NCBI RefSeq assembly: GCF_010728325.1
Contig: NZ_AP022570.1
Coordinates: 434,001-498,000, forward strand
DNA length: 64,000 nt
DNA from: Mycolicibacterium poriferae
GTDB taxonomy: Bacteria; Actinomycetota; Actinomycetes; Mycobacteriales; Mycobacteriaceae
Reading direction: 5' to 3'
Part shown: piece by piece, positions 52,782 through 62,208 of the stretch
Layout of the letters: each line of letters begins with the position of its first letter
Numbering within the stretch: position 1 is the first letter of the stretch
Translations under genes and position numbers: made by a program
Notes under the pieces: model-generated
The model's input: the letters and a program-made list of their open reading frames with translations, nothing else
Databases searched by the model: none
Told to the model about the DNA's origin: nothing

Positions 52782-53016
52782 AGTTACGCACCCTGGTGTC
52801 GACCTTCGGCACCTTGACCGTCGGGACCAACTGATTGATCCACGGATTGTTGAAGCCACCGACGTCGTAGTAGCCCCCGCGGCCGTAGTAGTTGGAATCC
52901 CTGTCACGTCCGCTGTCTTCCGAACCGCCGTCATCGGCCTGGGCCGGTCCGGCCAAACCGATCACGGCCGCCGACAGTGCACCTGCGATGATTCCGACCC
53001 GTCCGATCTTCTTCAT
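52780..53016 (-). CDS. Small secreted protein
   Basis: This 78-residue product has a clear signal peptide (IGRVGIIAGALSAAVIGLAG, cleavage after AQA at about residue 27). The mature part is short, with a Gly/Tyr-rich SNYYGRGGYYDVGG and a PWINQLVPTVKVPKVD tail. I do not recognise the family. It starts at ATG 53016 behind GGAAAGAGG. Confidence 0.65.
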   Translation of the reverse strand: MKKIGRVGIIAGALSAAVIGLAGPAQADDGGSEDSGRDRDSNYYGRGGYYDVGGFNNPWINQLVPTVKVPKVDTRVRN

Positions 53017-53081
53017 CGATCTCGCCTCTTTCCTTGCCGCTTCGTCGCGAGCGGTGGCCCTGCGACAGTGGGGTCAACGGG

Positions 53082-53297
53082 CTATGGGCTCGATTGATTC
53101 CTGCGGCTGATCCGCCAGCCCATGTACATCATTCCGACACCGGCGACCGCGATGATCGGTCCGGCGACAGACCACGTGGTGGTACCGGTCATCGGACTAC
53201 CGCCGACGAATCCGAACCCCTGCAATGCGAACAGCACACCTGAGAGGGCCACAAGGACTCCGACTCCGAGAAGAACGATCCCCGAGATGGTTCTCAC
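53082..53297 (-). CDS. Small two-helix membrane protein
   Basis: This 71-residue product starts at GTG 53297 and has two hydrophobic segments (ISGIVLLGVGVLVALSGVLF and SVAGPIIAVAGVGMMYMGW) joined by a short loop. The frame is open further upstream, but that stretch looks like shadow of the divergent cyclase gene. The function is unknown. Confidence 0.55.
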   Translation of the reverse strand: MRTISGIVLLGVGVLVALSGVLFALQGFGFVGGSPMTGTTTWSVAGPIIAVAGVGMMYMGWRISRRNQSSP

Positions 53298-53371
53298 CCC
53301 ACCAAGGCTACCGCTGCCGATTGATACGGTTCGGCAGAACGAGAAGCATCGGACAGCGCCTGAAGGGCACC

Positions 53372-54589
53372 ATGGGTCGGATGGACGTGTTGGTGGTCGG
53401 AGCCGGGCCGGCGGGCATGGCGCTGGCGGCACAGTGCGCCCGTCGTGGACTGCGCACCGGGCTCGTCGACCCGGCGCCGCAACGCCCGTGGACGGCCACC
53501 TACGGCATGTGGGCCGACGAGCTGCCCGCCGGACTGCCGGCGTCGGTGGTCGCCGCCCGCGCCGCCGGACGGGTATACGCCGTCACCGAGCATGACGTGG
53601 GTTGGGACTACGCCGTACTCGACGTTCCCGCTCTGCACGCGCACCTCGCCGACCAGCTCGCCGATGTGCGCATCCATACCGGACGCGTCGTCGGTTCGCC
53701 GCAGCGCGGCGTTGTCGACCTGGCCGACGGCTCCCGGCTACGCGCGCAGATCGTCGTTGACGCCGGGGGACGTTGGCGCCCAACAGATCCGGTGTCATCA
53801 CGTAACCCAGCGGCCGAGCAGACCGCCTACGGCGTGATCGTCGACGACGACACCGCCGCGCCGGTCGTCACTCCCGGCCGAGCACTGTTCATGGACTGGC
53901 GCCCCGACCACGGCGAGCACGGCTGGCCGACGTTCCTGTACGGCGTCCCACTGGGCGGCGGTCAGGTGCTGCTGGAGGAGACCTCACTGGCGCGACGGCC
54001 GGGTCTGCCGCTGGCGACTCTACGACGGCGCCTTCATGCCCGGCTGGCGCGGCACGGTGTCACCCCGGCCGCCGAGGCCCGCAGTGAGAAGGTCTGGTTC
54101 CCCGTGGACCAGCCGCGCCATGACGGGCGCGGCGTACTCGGGTTCGGCGCGGCCGCGCCGCTGATCCATCCCGCGACGGGGTTCAGCGTGGCGGCTTCCT
54201 TCAGGCTCGCCCCTGCGGTCGCCTTGGCGCTGGCCACCCACCTGACGGAAGGGCCGGACCAGGCGCTGGCGGCCGCACATCGCACCGTGTGGCCGGCGTC
54301 GGCGACGGTGATCCACCGGCTGCGCCGCATCGGGCTGGAAGCCCTGCTGCGTATGCCGGCCGAGGATGTCCCCCTGTTCTTCGAGATGTTCTTCGCGCTG
54401 CCCGAACACCACCGCTGGACCTACCTGACGGCCCGCGACGACATCCGCGGAACCGCGTCCGCCATGGGTTGTCTCTACCGGAACACCAGCGGACGGTTGC
54501 GTCGAAACCTCGTCACCGCTGCCGTGCGGCGACCGGTCAAGACCAACGCAACAGCCGCCGAAGACGATTCGCACGCCGGTCGACGGTGA
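53372..54589 (+). CDS. Lycopene beta-cyclase-like flavoprotein
   Basis: This 405-residue FAD/NAD(P)-binding protein has VVGAGPAGMALAAQC at the N-terminus and TYGMWADEL, which corresponds to the YGxWxxE motif of CrtL-type lycopene cyclases. FLYGVPLGGGQVLLEETSLA and HPATGFSVAASF complete the family pattern. It would convert lycopene to beta-carotene by cyclising the ends. ATG 53372 is chosen. No other carotenoid genes are in the window, so its substrate supply must be encoded elsewhere or differ. It converges on the APC permease gene. Confidence 0.8.
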   Translation: MGRMDVLVVGAGPAGMALAAQCARRGLRTGLVDPAPQRPWTATYGMWADELPAGLPASVVAARAAGRVYAVTEHDVGWDYAVLDVPALHAHLADQLADVRIHTGRVVGSPQRGVVDLADGSRLRAQIVVDAGGRWRPTDPVSSRNPAAEQTAYGVIVDDDTAAPVVTPGRALFMDWRPDHGEHGWPTFLYGVPLGGGQVLLEETSLARRPGLPLATLRRRLHARLARHGVTPAAEARSEKVWFPVDQPRHDGRGVLGFGAAAPLIHPATGFSVAASFRLAPAVALALATHLTEGPDQALAAAHRTVWPASATVIHRLRRIGLEALLRMPAEDVPLFFEMFFALPEHHRWTYLTARDDIRGTASAMGCLYRNTSGRLRRNLVTAAVRRPVKTNATAAEDDSHAGRR

Positions 54590-54602
54590 GCGGGACACCG
54601 CG

Positions 54603-56066
54603 CTATCGGCCGCCCGATCCCGCTGATGTCCGACGTTGCCGCAGTTCCTCCAGCAGGCGGTGCTCGGCGTCTTCACCGGGTGCGACCCCGGTGGGGATCC
54701 GGAACAGGAAGAACAGACCCAGGACCCACCAGCCGCCGAACAACAACCACGGCTGCGGGTCGAGGAACGCCGGCATCCCCGGCAGATACAGGCTCAACAG
54801 GCCCGTGCAGAGGACCACCGCCGCACCGCCGATCAGCAAGCCGCCCTGGCCTTTTCCGCCGATCCGCAGCGGACGGTCCATGTCCGGTTCCCGTCGGCGC
54901 AGCACGAGGAAGACGATGGCCACCAGCAGGTAGGCGATGACGATGCTCGGCGATCCTGAGTCGACGAGCCATCCCAGCATCGCCTCGCCGAGGAACGGCG
55001 CGAGGAACGACAGACCGCCGATGAACAGCAACGCGTTGACCGGTGTGTGGAATCGCGGATGCACCTTGCCGAACCAGGCGGGCAACATGCCCGAGCGCGC
55101 CATCGAGTACATCAGCCGAGAGGCGCCCAGCAGCAGCGAATTCCACGACGTCAGGATTCCGGCGATGCCGCCGGCGATCAGCAGCTTCGCCATCACGTCA
55201 CTGTTGAACAGCGCGCCGAAGGCGTCGGCGGTGGCGATGTCCGCCTCACCCAGGTCACCCGGCGGCATCGCCGACGAGGTGGTCACGATGACGAGCAGGT
55301 AGAAGATGGTCGCCAGGATCACGGCGATGACGACCAACCGGCCGATCTGGCGGGCGGGCACGTTCACTTCCTCCGCCGACTGCGGGATGACGTCGAAGCC
55401 AACGAACAGGAACGGCACCACGACGAGGACGGCGAAGAAGCCCGCGACTCCGCCGGTGAACAGCGGCTGCATGTTGTCCGGTGAACCCCCGGTGAACGAT
55501 CCGAACACCAGCATCAGACCGATGACCAGCAGCAGCACCACGACGAACGTCTGCACGACGCTGGCGAACTTCACTCCGAGGATGTTGATGGTGGTGATGA
55601 CGATCGCCGCGATCGAGCCCACCAGTGCCCACGTGAGATAGACCTCGCTGCCTGCGACATCCCACAGGTGAATCTGGTTCAGGTCGGGAAACAGGTACAG
55701 CGCGGTTCTCGGCAGTGCCACCGCCTCGAACGCGACGATGGTGACGTAGCCACCGACGATTCCCCACGAGCCGATGAACGACCAGCGCGGACCCATGCCA
55801 CGCAGCAGGAAGTTGTGTTCTCCACCTGCCTTGGGCATCGACGCGGTCAACTCGGCGTAGGTCAGGCCGACGACGGCCATGATCACCCCGCCCGCCGCCA
55901 TCGCCAGCACCGCCCCGAGCGTGCCCGCGGAGCCGATCCAGTCGCCGGTCAGCACCACCCAGCCGAAGCCGATCATGGCCCCGAACCCGAGCGCGAGGAC
56001 ATCCCAGTTGCCGAGGACTTTCAGGAGGGAGGCATCGTCGGGCTTGGTTGCCACGTCTCGGTCCAT
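54603..56066 (-). CDS. APC family amino acid/amine permease
   Basis: This 487-residue transporter has about twelve hydrophobic segments and the APC pattern: GNWDVLALGFGAMIGFGWVV near the start (with GAMIG), TYAELTASMPKAGGEHNFLL, PFLFVGFDVIPQSAEEVNVP, and SRLMYSMARSGMLP. It takes up amino acids or polyamines. A hydrophilic C-terminal tail (EDAEHRLLEELRQRR) is present. ATG 56066 starts it, behind AAAGGCCGGAG. The substrate cannot be specified. Confidence 0.87.
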   Translation of the reverse strand: MDRDVATKPDDASLLKVLGNWDVLALGFGAMIGFGWVVLTGDWIGSAGTLGAVLAMAAGGVIMAVVGLTYAELTASMPKAGGEHNFLLRGMGPRWSFIGSWGIVGGYVTIVAFEAVALPRTALYLFPDLNQIHLWDVAGSEVYLTWALVGSIAAIVITTINILGVKFASVVQTFVVVLLLVIGLMLVFGSFTGGSPDNMQPLFTGGVAGFFAVLVVVPFLFVGFDVIPQSAEEVNVPARQIGRLVVIAVILATIFYLLVIVTTSSAMPPGDLGEADIATADAFGALFNSDVMAKLLIAGGIAGILTSWNSLLLGASRLMYSMARSGMLPAWFGKVHPRFHTPVNALLFIGGLSFLAPFLGEAMLGWLVDSGSPSIVIAYLLVAIVFLVLRRREPDMDRPLRIGGKGQGGLLIGGAAVVLCTGLLSLYLPGMPAFLDPQPWLLFGGWWVLGLFFLFRIPTGVAPGEDAEHRLLEELRQRRTSAGSGGR

Positions 56067-56249
56067 GGTCTCCGGCCTTTCCCCAGCTCAACCAGTGCGA
56101 TGGACCTACCCGTATCGGCCGGTTCGGAAACCGTCGATCTGATGCGGTGGGCCCGCGACGGGGGTACCCGGGCACGATCAGCCGTTTAGGGTGGATGACA
56201 GGCGGGCCTGCGACGGCCCGCCCTTCCGGGAGCGATGTGGAGGACACTG

Positions 56250-57161
56250 ATGCGCCGACTGCTACTGAACAGGGCGGGAGCCACGGCGGCGATCCTCGGC
56301 GTCGCGTTGCTGCTGGGAGGATGCACGCCGCAGGTGTCGGGCGCGCCGCCCGCCGCCGATCACACTCCGCAGGCGCCGCGCCCGACCCTGATGCCCCAGG
56401 CCCCGCCCGCTGCGCCGCCGGTCCCTCTCGCCGGGCTCGACGACCGCGTTGAACAGGCGGCCGCGCAGGCCGCCGACGTGGGCGCCCAGATCGAGGCTGC
56501 CGTGTTGGACCGGCAGACCGGTCAGCTGGCGGCCCACGGCGCGAACACGCCGTTTCCGATCGCGTCGGTGGTGAAGCTGTTCATCGCCGACGACCTCCTG
56601 CTGCGGGAGTCGCAGGGGGACATCGAACTCTCGGCCGCCGATCGGCAGTCCCTCGATACGATGCTGCGGTCCTCCGACGACAGTGCCGCGCAGATGTTCT
56701 GGGACCGCAGTGGTCAGAACGCGGTGATCGACCGCATCGTCGCCCGGTACGGTCTGACCGGCACCACCGCGCCGTACAACGGACATTGGGACGTCACGCA
56801 GAGCACCGCAGGCGATCTCGTCCGTTACTACGACATGCTGTTGGCGGGCACCGGCGGGTTACCGCGCGAGCAGGCCGACACCATCATCGGCAACATCGCC
56901 CGGTTCACTCCGACGGGCAATGACGGCTATCCCCAGCGGTTCGGCATCCCCGACGGCCTCTACGCCGAACCCGTTGCGGTCAAGCAGGGTTGGTTCTGTT
57001 GTTGGAACGGCGGCAACCAGCTGCATGTGTCCACCGGCTTGATCGGGCCCGACCGCCGCTATGTGATGGCGATCAGCTCCCTGGACCCCACCGACGCCGC
57101 CACCGCGCGGGAGCACATCACCGAGGCCGTCAAGACGGTCTTCCCGGGTGGAACGGTCTGA
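56250..57161 (+). CDS. LppW-like lipoprotein of the beta-lactamase/transpeptidase fold
   Basis: This 303-residue protein has a lipoprotein signal with lipobox LLGGC, then a Pro-rich linker and a serine-hydrolase domain. The SxxK motif is visible as SVVK in PIASVVKLFIADDLL, and SDD in RSSDDSAAQMFWDRSG stands at the SDN/SxN position. VKQGWFCCWNGGN is where a KTG motif would lie, which is altered. LppW-like proteins have no proven activity. ATG 56250 is preferred, with GGAGG six bases upstream; ATG 56235 is an in-frame alternative. Confidence 0.8.
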   Translation: MRRLLLNRAGATAAILGVALLLGGCTPQVSGAPPAADHTPQAPRPTLMPQAPPAAPPVPLAGLDDRVEQAAAQAADVGAQIEAAVLDRQTGQLAAHGANTPFPIASVVKLFIADDLLLRESQGDIELSAADRQSLDTMLRSSDDSAAQMFWDRSGQNAVIDRIVARYGLTGTTAPYNGHWDVTQSTAGDLVRYYDMLLAGTGGLPREQADTIIGNIARFTPTGNDGYPQRFGIPDGLYAEPVAVKQGWFCCWNGGNQLHVSTGLIGPDRRYVMAISSLDPTDAATAREHITEAVKTVFPGGTV

Positions 57162-57187
57162 GTGGGACGCCATACTCGGCCTGATTC

Positions 57188-58375
57188 TCATGCAGGGATG
57201 AGTCGCACCGGAAGGTGATCGTGACGGTGGATGATGTTGTTGACCGCCGACGTCGGCGCACCGGTCATCTCGATTCGCGTTACCCGGTCGACGAGAGCGC
57301 GCAGGATCGCAGTGGTTTCCAGTCGGGCCAGCCCCTGCCCGGCGCACGCGTGTGAGCCATTGCCGAATCCGACGTGCCGGCCGGCGTCGTTGCGGATGTC
57401 GAAGACATCCGGTGCTGCCCACTCGCGTTCATCGCGGTTCGCCGAGGCGTAGAGCACCAGTACCCGCGCGCCGGCCGGGATGTGCGTACCGGCGACGACA
57501 TGTGCGCGCAGCACTTTGCGCGTGAACGCGCGCAGCGGCGACGCGTAGCGGACCACTTCGTTGACCGCGTTGGGAATGAGCGTCGGGTCACTCTTCACCA
57601 GCTCCCACTGCTCGGGGTGCGTGGCGAACAGGTGGATCGCACTGGAGATGGCGCTGATCGTGGTGTCCATGGAGGGGCCGATGTAATCGATCAACAGTGG
57701 CGGCACCTCGTGTGCCGGTAGGGTTCCGTCGTCGACCGCGCTGAGCAGTTCATCGGCCATGCTTCCCGGCATCACCGTGCGCTCGCGGACGACGCGGCGA
57801 GCGAACCGCAGCATCTGCAGGGCCCGCGGCGCCGCCTTGGCCGCCTGCCAGTTCAGCGGACCGAGGATGTCGAATGTGGCTGCGCCCCAATCCAGCAGCT
57901 TGTCGCGTTGATCGGTCGGCCAGCCGACCAGATCGGGGACGACAGCCGCTGGAAGGGCTGTCGCGATCTCGGCGACGGCGTCGACGTCTCCTTTGCGGAC
58001 AGCTGCTTCGACGACCATTCCTGCTTGCCGCTCGACGCTGTCAGCCAAGGCGCGGAGCGCCCGCGGCATCAACCGGTGGGCCACGAGCTTTCGGCGGCGG
58101 TTGTGCTCGGCGTCGTCGCTGTTGAGCGTGGTGCCACGGGAGAGGCGGTTCGCGACCGAGTTGGCGCCGACCCCGTGCCCCGACCGGTAGAGACCGTCAT
58201 CACGCAGGGTGGCTTTGCATTCGGTATAGCGGGGCAGGGCGTAGAGCCGGTGCCGGGCCAGCCACACCACGGGCCCGAGCGCCCTCAGGGCCCGGTAGTG
58301 CGGGTGAGGATCGAGTATCGCCGATCTGCTGTAGATGCTCGGCCGGTACAGCGCAGCATCTTTCGGGCGAGTCAT
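57188..58375 (-). CDS. Cytochrome P450
   Basis: This 395-residue P450 has the heme-binding motif FGNGSHACAGQGLA with axial Cys344, ExxR as Glu273-Arg276 (NEVVR), and the oxygen-activating Asp237-Thr238 in YIGPSMDTT. It lacks a membrane anchor, like typical bacterial P450s, and would need separate ferredoxin partners, which are not in the window. ATG 58375 is chosen. It is 13 bp after the FAD hydroxylase gene and the last gene of the catabolic operon. It probably oxidises the substrate or an early intermediate. Confidence 0.92.
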   Translation of the reverse strand: MTRPKDAALYRPSIYSRSAILDPHPHYRALRALGPVVWLARHRLYALPRYTECKATLRDDGLYRSGHGVGANSVANRLSRGTTLNSDDAEHNRRRKLVAHRLMPRALRALADSVERQAGMVVEAAVRKGDVDAVAEIATALPAAVVPDLVGWPTDQRDKLLDWGAATFDILGPLNWQAAKAAPRALQMLRFARRVVRERTVMPGSMADELLSAVDDGTLPAHEVPPLLIDYIGPSMDTTISAISSAIHLFATHPEQWELVKSDPTLIPNAVNEVVRYASPLRAFTRKVLRAHVVAGTHIPAGARVLVLYASANRDEREWAAPDVFDIRNDAGRHVGFGNGSHACAGQGLARLETTAILRALVDRVTRIEMTGAPTSAVNNIIHRHDHLPVRLIPA

Positions 58376-58388
58376 CACAGGCTGCTTC

Positions 58389-59981
58389 TCACTCGGTCGG
58401 GACGTCCCCTGGTCCGCTGCCGGCCCTGACGGCCGGCGCATGATCGACCCGGAATGTCGGTAACGCCCGGCACAGCGCGGTCAGATCGCGCCCGGCGCAC
58501 ATGACCGTGCGGTCGGGTCGAACGACGACGGCCGTCACGTGCCGGTCACGCAGCCAGTCGAAAAGCGCCGAACCCGGGGAGACGGTGACGGTGTGCGCTC
58601 CCCTCTCATCGACCGTGCGCTGCTGCTGCGGTGTCAGTGGTGCTGCTGTCACCACGCCGAAGCCGCTGCCGAGCTCCTGATCGATCCGACAGCCGTTGTG
58701 CAAGCGGTCATTCGGGCACAGCCGTCCGACGACTCCACGGGTGGTGACGGTGGGTTTCACCATCCTCGATCGCCGCAGTGCAGGCGTTTCGGAGTTCGTG
58801 ATCCTGGTGCGGACGCCCGGTACCAGCCGCAGCTTGGGCAGGACAAGACGTCGGACTGCAGAGCCGAATCGACCACCCGCGGTCATGGCGCGACCGATTC
58901 TCAGGGCCAGCGCGATCATCTGCCCTGCGTGTGGTTTCCGCTCCTGCTGATAGCTGTCGAGGATGTCCGCCGACAGCTCCCCGCGGCACACACCCGCGAT
59001 CTTCCATGCCAGGTTCATCGCGTCGCGCAACCCGGCACCCATGCCCTGGCCGATGAACGGCGGCGTGAGGTGCGCGGCGTCGCCGAGCAGGAAAATCGGC
59101 CCTGAGCGCCAACGGTCGGCGATCTGAGCGCGGAAGGTGTATTCGGCCACCCTCATGATCGTCAGCTCGGCATCGCCGACGTGACGAGTCCACGGAGCGA
59201 TCAGGGGCCGCAGTGCCGCCAACGAGGCGAAGTCGTCTGCGGACTCGTTGTCGAGGAGGGCGAACTCCCAGCGGTAGCGAGCGTCGCCGATGCGCATGTA
59301 GGTTGCGGCGCGCTGCTCGTCACAAACCTGGTGGACGCCATCCCACTGGCGCAGGTCCACCGTCGTCTCCACGTCGACCACGAGCCATCGCTGGTCGAAC
59401 TTCAGGTCCCGCATCGTCGAACCGATCGCGTCACGCACGACGCTGTTGGCGCCGTCGCAGCCCAACACGTAGTCCGCCGTCACGACCGACTCATGTCCGC
59501 TCGTCCGGTCTCTCACCTGCAGGCGCGGTCGTCCTGACACCGCAGTGGTGATCCCGAGCACCTCGGTGTCCGGCCGCAGCCGGGCGCACGGGTACCGCTT
59601 CAGGTTTCGTCGCAGCAGTTCTTCGAGCGCGGGCTGGTCGAACATGTTCGCGGCCGGGAATCCGTTCGGGGTCACCGCACTGTCCCGGTTGAATTCCGCC
59701 AGCACGGTCAGGTCACGGGTGACCAGGCGCAGCCCCCGGGCCGGCCTGGAGATGACGCCGAACTCGTCGGCGACGCCGAGCCGGGCCAGGATGCGGTAGA
59801 CCTCGTCGTCCAGGTGCACGGCGCGGGGCTGGGGATAGACCTGCGACCAGCGCTCCAGCACCATGGTGTCGACGCCGTACTGGGCAAGCAGCGTCGCCGC
59901 GGTGATTCCGGTGGGTCCGCCGCCGACGATCACCACTGAGACGTGCTCGCTGTCGGCGGTGGGCCCGGTTCCCGCACTCAC
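58389..59981 (-). CDS. FAD-dependent aromatic hydroxylase (MhpA-like)
   Basis: This 530-residue class A flavoprotein hydroxylase has VVIVGGGPTGITAATLLAQ, the DG motif region in YVLGCDGANSVVRD, and FLLGDAAHLTPPFIGQGMGA. The C-terminal thioredoxin-like domain (residues about 400-530) is typical of MhpA and related enzymes that hydroxylate phenols next to an existing hydroxyl. GTG 59981 was chosen over a weak TTG upstream. Together with the extradiol dioxygenase-like gene it suggests preparation of a catechol for ring cleavage. Confidence 0.9.
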   Translation of the reverse strand: MSAGTGPTADSEHVSVVIVGGGPTGITAATLLAQYGVDTMVLERWSQVYPQPRAVHLDDEVYRILARLGVADEFGVISRPARGLRLVTRDLTVLAEFNRDSAVTPNGFPAANMFDQPALEELLRRNLKRYPCARLRPDTEVLGITTAVSGRPRLQVRDRTSGHESVVTADYVLGCDGANSVVRDAIGSTMRDLKFDQRWLVVDVETTVDLRQWDGVHQVCDEQRAATYMRIGDARYRWEFALLDNESADDFASLAALRPLIAPWTRHVGDAELTIMRVAEYTFRAQIADRWRSGPIFLLGDAAHLTPPFIGQGMGAGLRDAMNLAWKIAGVCRGELSADILDSYQQERKPHAGQMIALALRIGRAMTAGGRFGSAVRRLVLPKLRLVPGVRTRITNSETPALRRSRMVKPTVTTRGVVGRLCPNDRLHNGCRIDQELGSGFGVVTAAPLTPQQQRTVDERGAHTVTVSPGSALFDWLRDRHVTAVVVRPDRTVMCAGRDLTALCRALPTFRVDHAPAVRAGSGPGDVPTE

Positions 59982-60018
59982 GGCACGCCGGCGCGGAGCG
60001 GCTCCGGGACGACGCAAC

Positions 60019-60957
60019 TCATGCGTGTCGTACCGTCAGCCGCTGCGCACCGAGGTCGATGGCACCGTCGTCGGTGGCGATCGTCGCCTCGATCCGGTCA
60101 CCGTACTGAAGGTAGTTGGGGTTCTTCGCCTGCCGGGTGAAGAACGCCTTCCATTTCACCGCCGGCGGCAACAGGTTGCCGATCAGCTCGATCGGCTTCG
60201 GCGGCGCTTTGAGCGCTGTGCCCGAGGGCGTGCCGGTCAGGATCAGGTCGCCGGCACTGAGGTGTTGGAACCGCGTCAGCGCCTGCAAGGCCTGCAATGG
60301 CCGATACAGCATGTCTCCGTCGACGACGGAGTTCTGCCGCTCGTCACCGTTGACACTCAAGCGCAGCCGCAGATCGCCGAAGCGGGCCAACTCCGCTGGG
60401 TCGAGCAGCACCAGGGCCGGACCCACGGGCGTGAATGTCGGATAGGACTTCGCCTCGTAGAACTGGGTTTGCGGCAGCTGGATGTCGCGGGCCGACACAT
60501 CGTTGGTGACCGTCAGGCCCGCGATGTAGTCAGCGAGATTGGCGTCGGTGAGGCTGGTGCCGACCGGAACATCTCGTCCGACGACCAACCCGATCTCCAC
60601 TTCGTAATCGAGCAGTGTGACGTGGGACGGGCGCACGATCTCGCCGTGCGGGCCGCTGATCGACGCTGATGACTTTCGAAAGAAGGTCAACGGCACCGTC
60701 TTCGGGTCCATCCCGGAGTCGACTACGTGGGATTCGAAGTTCGTCATCTGCGCGACGACCCGACACGGCGCAGTCACCGGCGACAGCATGTCCAGATCGT
60801 CCACTGCGACCGTCCCCTCGGAGGCGGCAGCCGCGTCGACCGCGGCCCGGTCCTCGAGAAGTTCACCGGTACTGGTCGCCGTGGTCGAGATCTTGGCTGC
60901 GCCGGTCGGGGTCTGCACCCACCAGGCGTCAGCGGTGCGGAGAACGGAAACGGTCAC
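60019..60957 (-). CDS. Fumarylacetoacetate hydrolase family protein
   Basis: This 312-residue protein has the FAH catalytic core: the metal-binding Glu residues in DYEVEIGLVVGRDV, TVTNDVSARDIQ, KSYPTFTPVGPALV, and DLILTGTPSGTAL. FAH-fold enzymes cleave C-C bonds or decarboxylate products of aromatic ring cleavage. The start is GTG 60957, which overlaps the stop of the dioxygenase-like gene (GTGA). Its place after the ring-cleavage gene fits a lower-pathway hydrolase. An N-terminal region of about 60 residues precedes the core. Confidence 0.88.
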   Translation of the reverse strand: MTVSVLRTADAWWVQTPTGAAKISTTATSTGELLEDRAAVDAAAASEGTVAVDDLDMLSPVTAPCRVVAQMTNFESHVVDSGMDPKTVPLTFFRKSSASISGPHGEIVRPSHVTLLDYEVEIGLVVGRDVPVGTSLTDANLADYIAGLTVTNDVSARDIQLPQTQFYEAKSYPTFTPVGPALVLLDPAELARFGDLRLRLSVNGDERQNSVVDGDMLYRPLQALQALTRFQHLSAGDLILTGTPSGTALKAPPKPIELIGNLLPPAVKWKAFFTRQAKNPNYLQYGDRIEATIATDDGAIDLGAQRLTVRHA

Positions 60958-62096
60958 GAGGCAGCAACTTTCAGTAGGCCGATGAGGCGGTTCAGGTCGA
61001 ATTCGTTGTCGTGGCGTAGCGCGGTGAGCATGGAGGTGAGCTGATGACGCGCTGCGCGCGGGCTGGTATCGAGAAAGTCGCTGGTCGCCGGCGGTCCCCA
61101 TTGCGCCAGCCCGGACGCCGTGAACGGGGCCCACCCGGGTTCGAGCGAGTTGTCGAACTTGTCGCCGTCGGCGAAGTGCTCGACGAGGAAGCCGTCGGGA
61201 TCCCGCCAGTAGTCGAACAGTTGGCTGCCCTGGATGTGCCGGCCGATGCCCCAGGACCGGACGTAACCGCGGTCGTGGAGGTACTCACCACCGGCGGCCA
61301 GGGCGTCGAGATCACAGACTTCGTAGGCGGAATGGACGTATCGATCGGCCGGGCCGAGAGCCAGCGCGAGGGTGTGATGGTCGGCGGGAACAGACCCGAG
61401 GTCGCAACGGATGAAGCTCATGGCCGGGCCCCGGTCACGTTGGCCCGGGAAGAACAGGAAATCGCTGACGAGCATGCCGAGGGTGTCCAGGTACCAGTCG
61501 AGGGTCCGCCGGTAGGTGGTCGACTGCAGCACCAGATGTCCGAGCCGTTGCACACGCGCCGGAACGCGCGGCGGCCGCACCGTGGCGTTGATGCGCGCAT
61601 CACCGCACCCGGTGTTGGCCACCTGCGGCGCCTGCGACGGATACGCCGGGAGCTCATGCATTCCGGCTACGACCTTGACGGCGTTGCCACTCGGGTCGGT
61701 CAGCTGCACCGACAGTCCGCCGATCGGTTCCGGCAGCCGTTGCACGGGCACTCCGAGCTTGTCCGAGAGCCGTAGCACGTCCACTTCGTCGGCCGCGCGG
61801 AAGGCGGCACCGGCGAAGCGGGTGCGCGGTCCTCGTCGCAGGATGACGCACGCAGCCCCGGCCTCGGTACCGCGAAGATGCAACTCCTGCGGTGAGCGCA
61901 GCGCGACACCGAACCCGAAGGCCCGCGCGAACGCCTCGGCGCGGACCAGGTCGGGTTTGTCGAACTCGAGCCACGCGATGTCGGCGATGCGGATGACCGG
62001 GTCGCGGGAGCGGCCCGCGTGTTCCCCGCGCAGCGCACCCCGCTCAGCGTGCAGGTCGGTGTGCGCGCCGGACATCGGCGTCTCCGTAGTCGACAT
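60954..62096 (-). CDS. VOC family extradiol ring-cleavage dioxygenase-like protein
   Basis: This 380-residue protein has two vicinal-oxygen-chelate modules. In the second, the expected Fe ligands are present: His187 in RLGHLVLQS, His240/241 in ADHHTLALAL and Glu306 in GFLVEHFAD. This matches type I extradiol dioxygenases that open catechol rings. An N-terminal extension of about 35 residues is unusual. ATG 62096 is preferred because the alternative GTG start lies in the operator. It is the first gene of a four-gene operon opposite a TetR gene. Confidence 0.85.
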   Translation of the reverse strand: MSTTETPMSGAHTDLHAERGALRGEHAGRSRDPVIRIADIAWLEFDKPDLVRAEAFARAFGFGVALRSPQELHLRGTEAGAACVILRRGPRTRFAGAAFRAADEVDVLRLSDKLGVPVQRLPEPIGGLSVQLTDPSGNAVKVVAGMHELPAYPSQAPQVANTGCGDARINATVRPPRVPARVQRLGHLVLQSTTYRRTLDWYLDTLGMLVSDFLFFPGQRDRGPAMSFIRCDLGSVPADHHTLALALGPADRYVHSAYEVCDLDALAAGGEYLHDRGYVRSWGIGRHIQGSQLFDYWRDPDGFLVEHFADGDKFDNSLEPGWAPFTASGLAQWGPPATSDFLDTSPRAARHQLTSMLTALRHDNEFDLNRLIGLLKVAAS

Positions 62097-62120
62097 GGAC
62101 AACCACAACCTCTCATTGGT

Positions 62121-62178
62121 TGACGAAATCGTCACATGCGATCGAAGCGTCAGTCAAGAGATTCTGACGAAATCATCA
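62121..62178. promoter_or_regulatory. Two TetR-type palindromes
   Basis: TGACGAAATCGTCA (62121-62134) is a perfect palindrome (TGACGA-AA-TCGTCA). TGACGAAATCATCA (62165-62178) is the same with one mismatch. Their centres are 44 bp apart, one near each of the divergent starts (dioxygenase-like and TetR). Control of both genes by the TetR protein is likely. Confidence 0.75.
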
Positions 62179-62208
62179 GAATTGATTCCTGCTGGTACTC
62201 TGCCTGCC

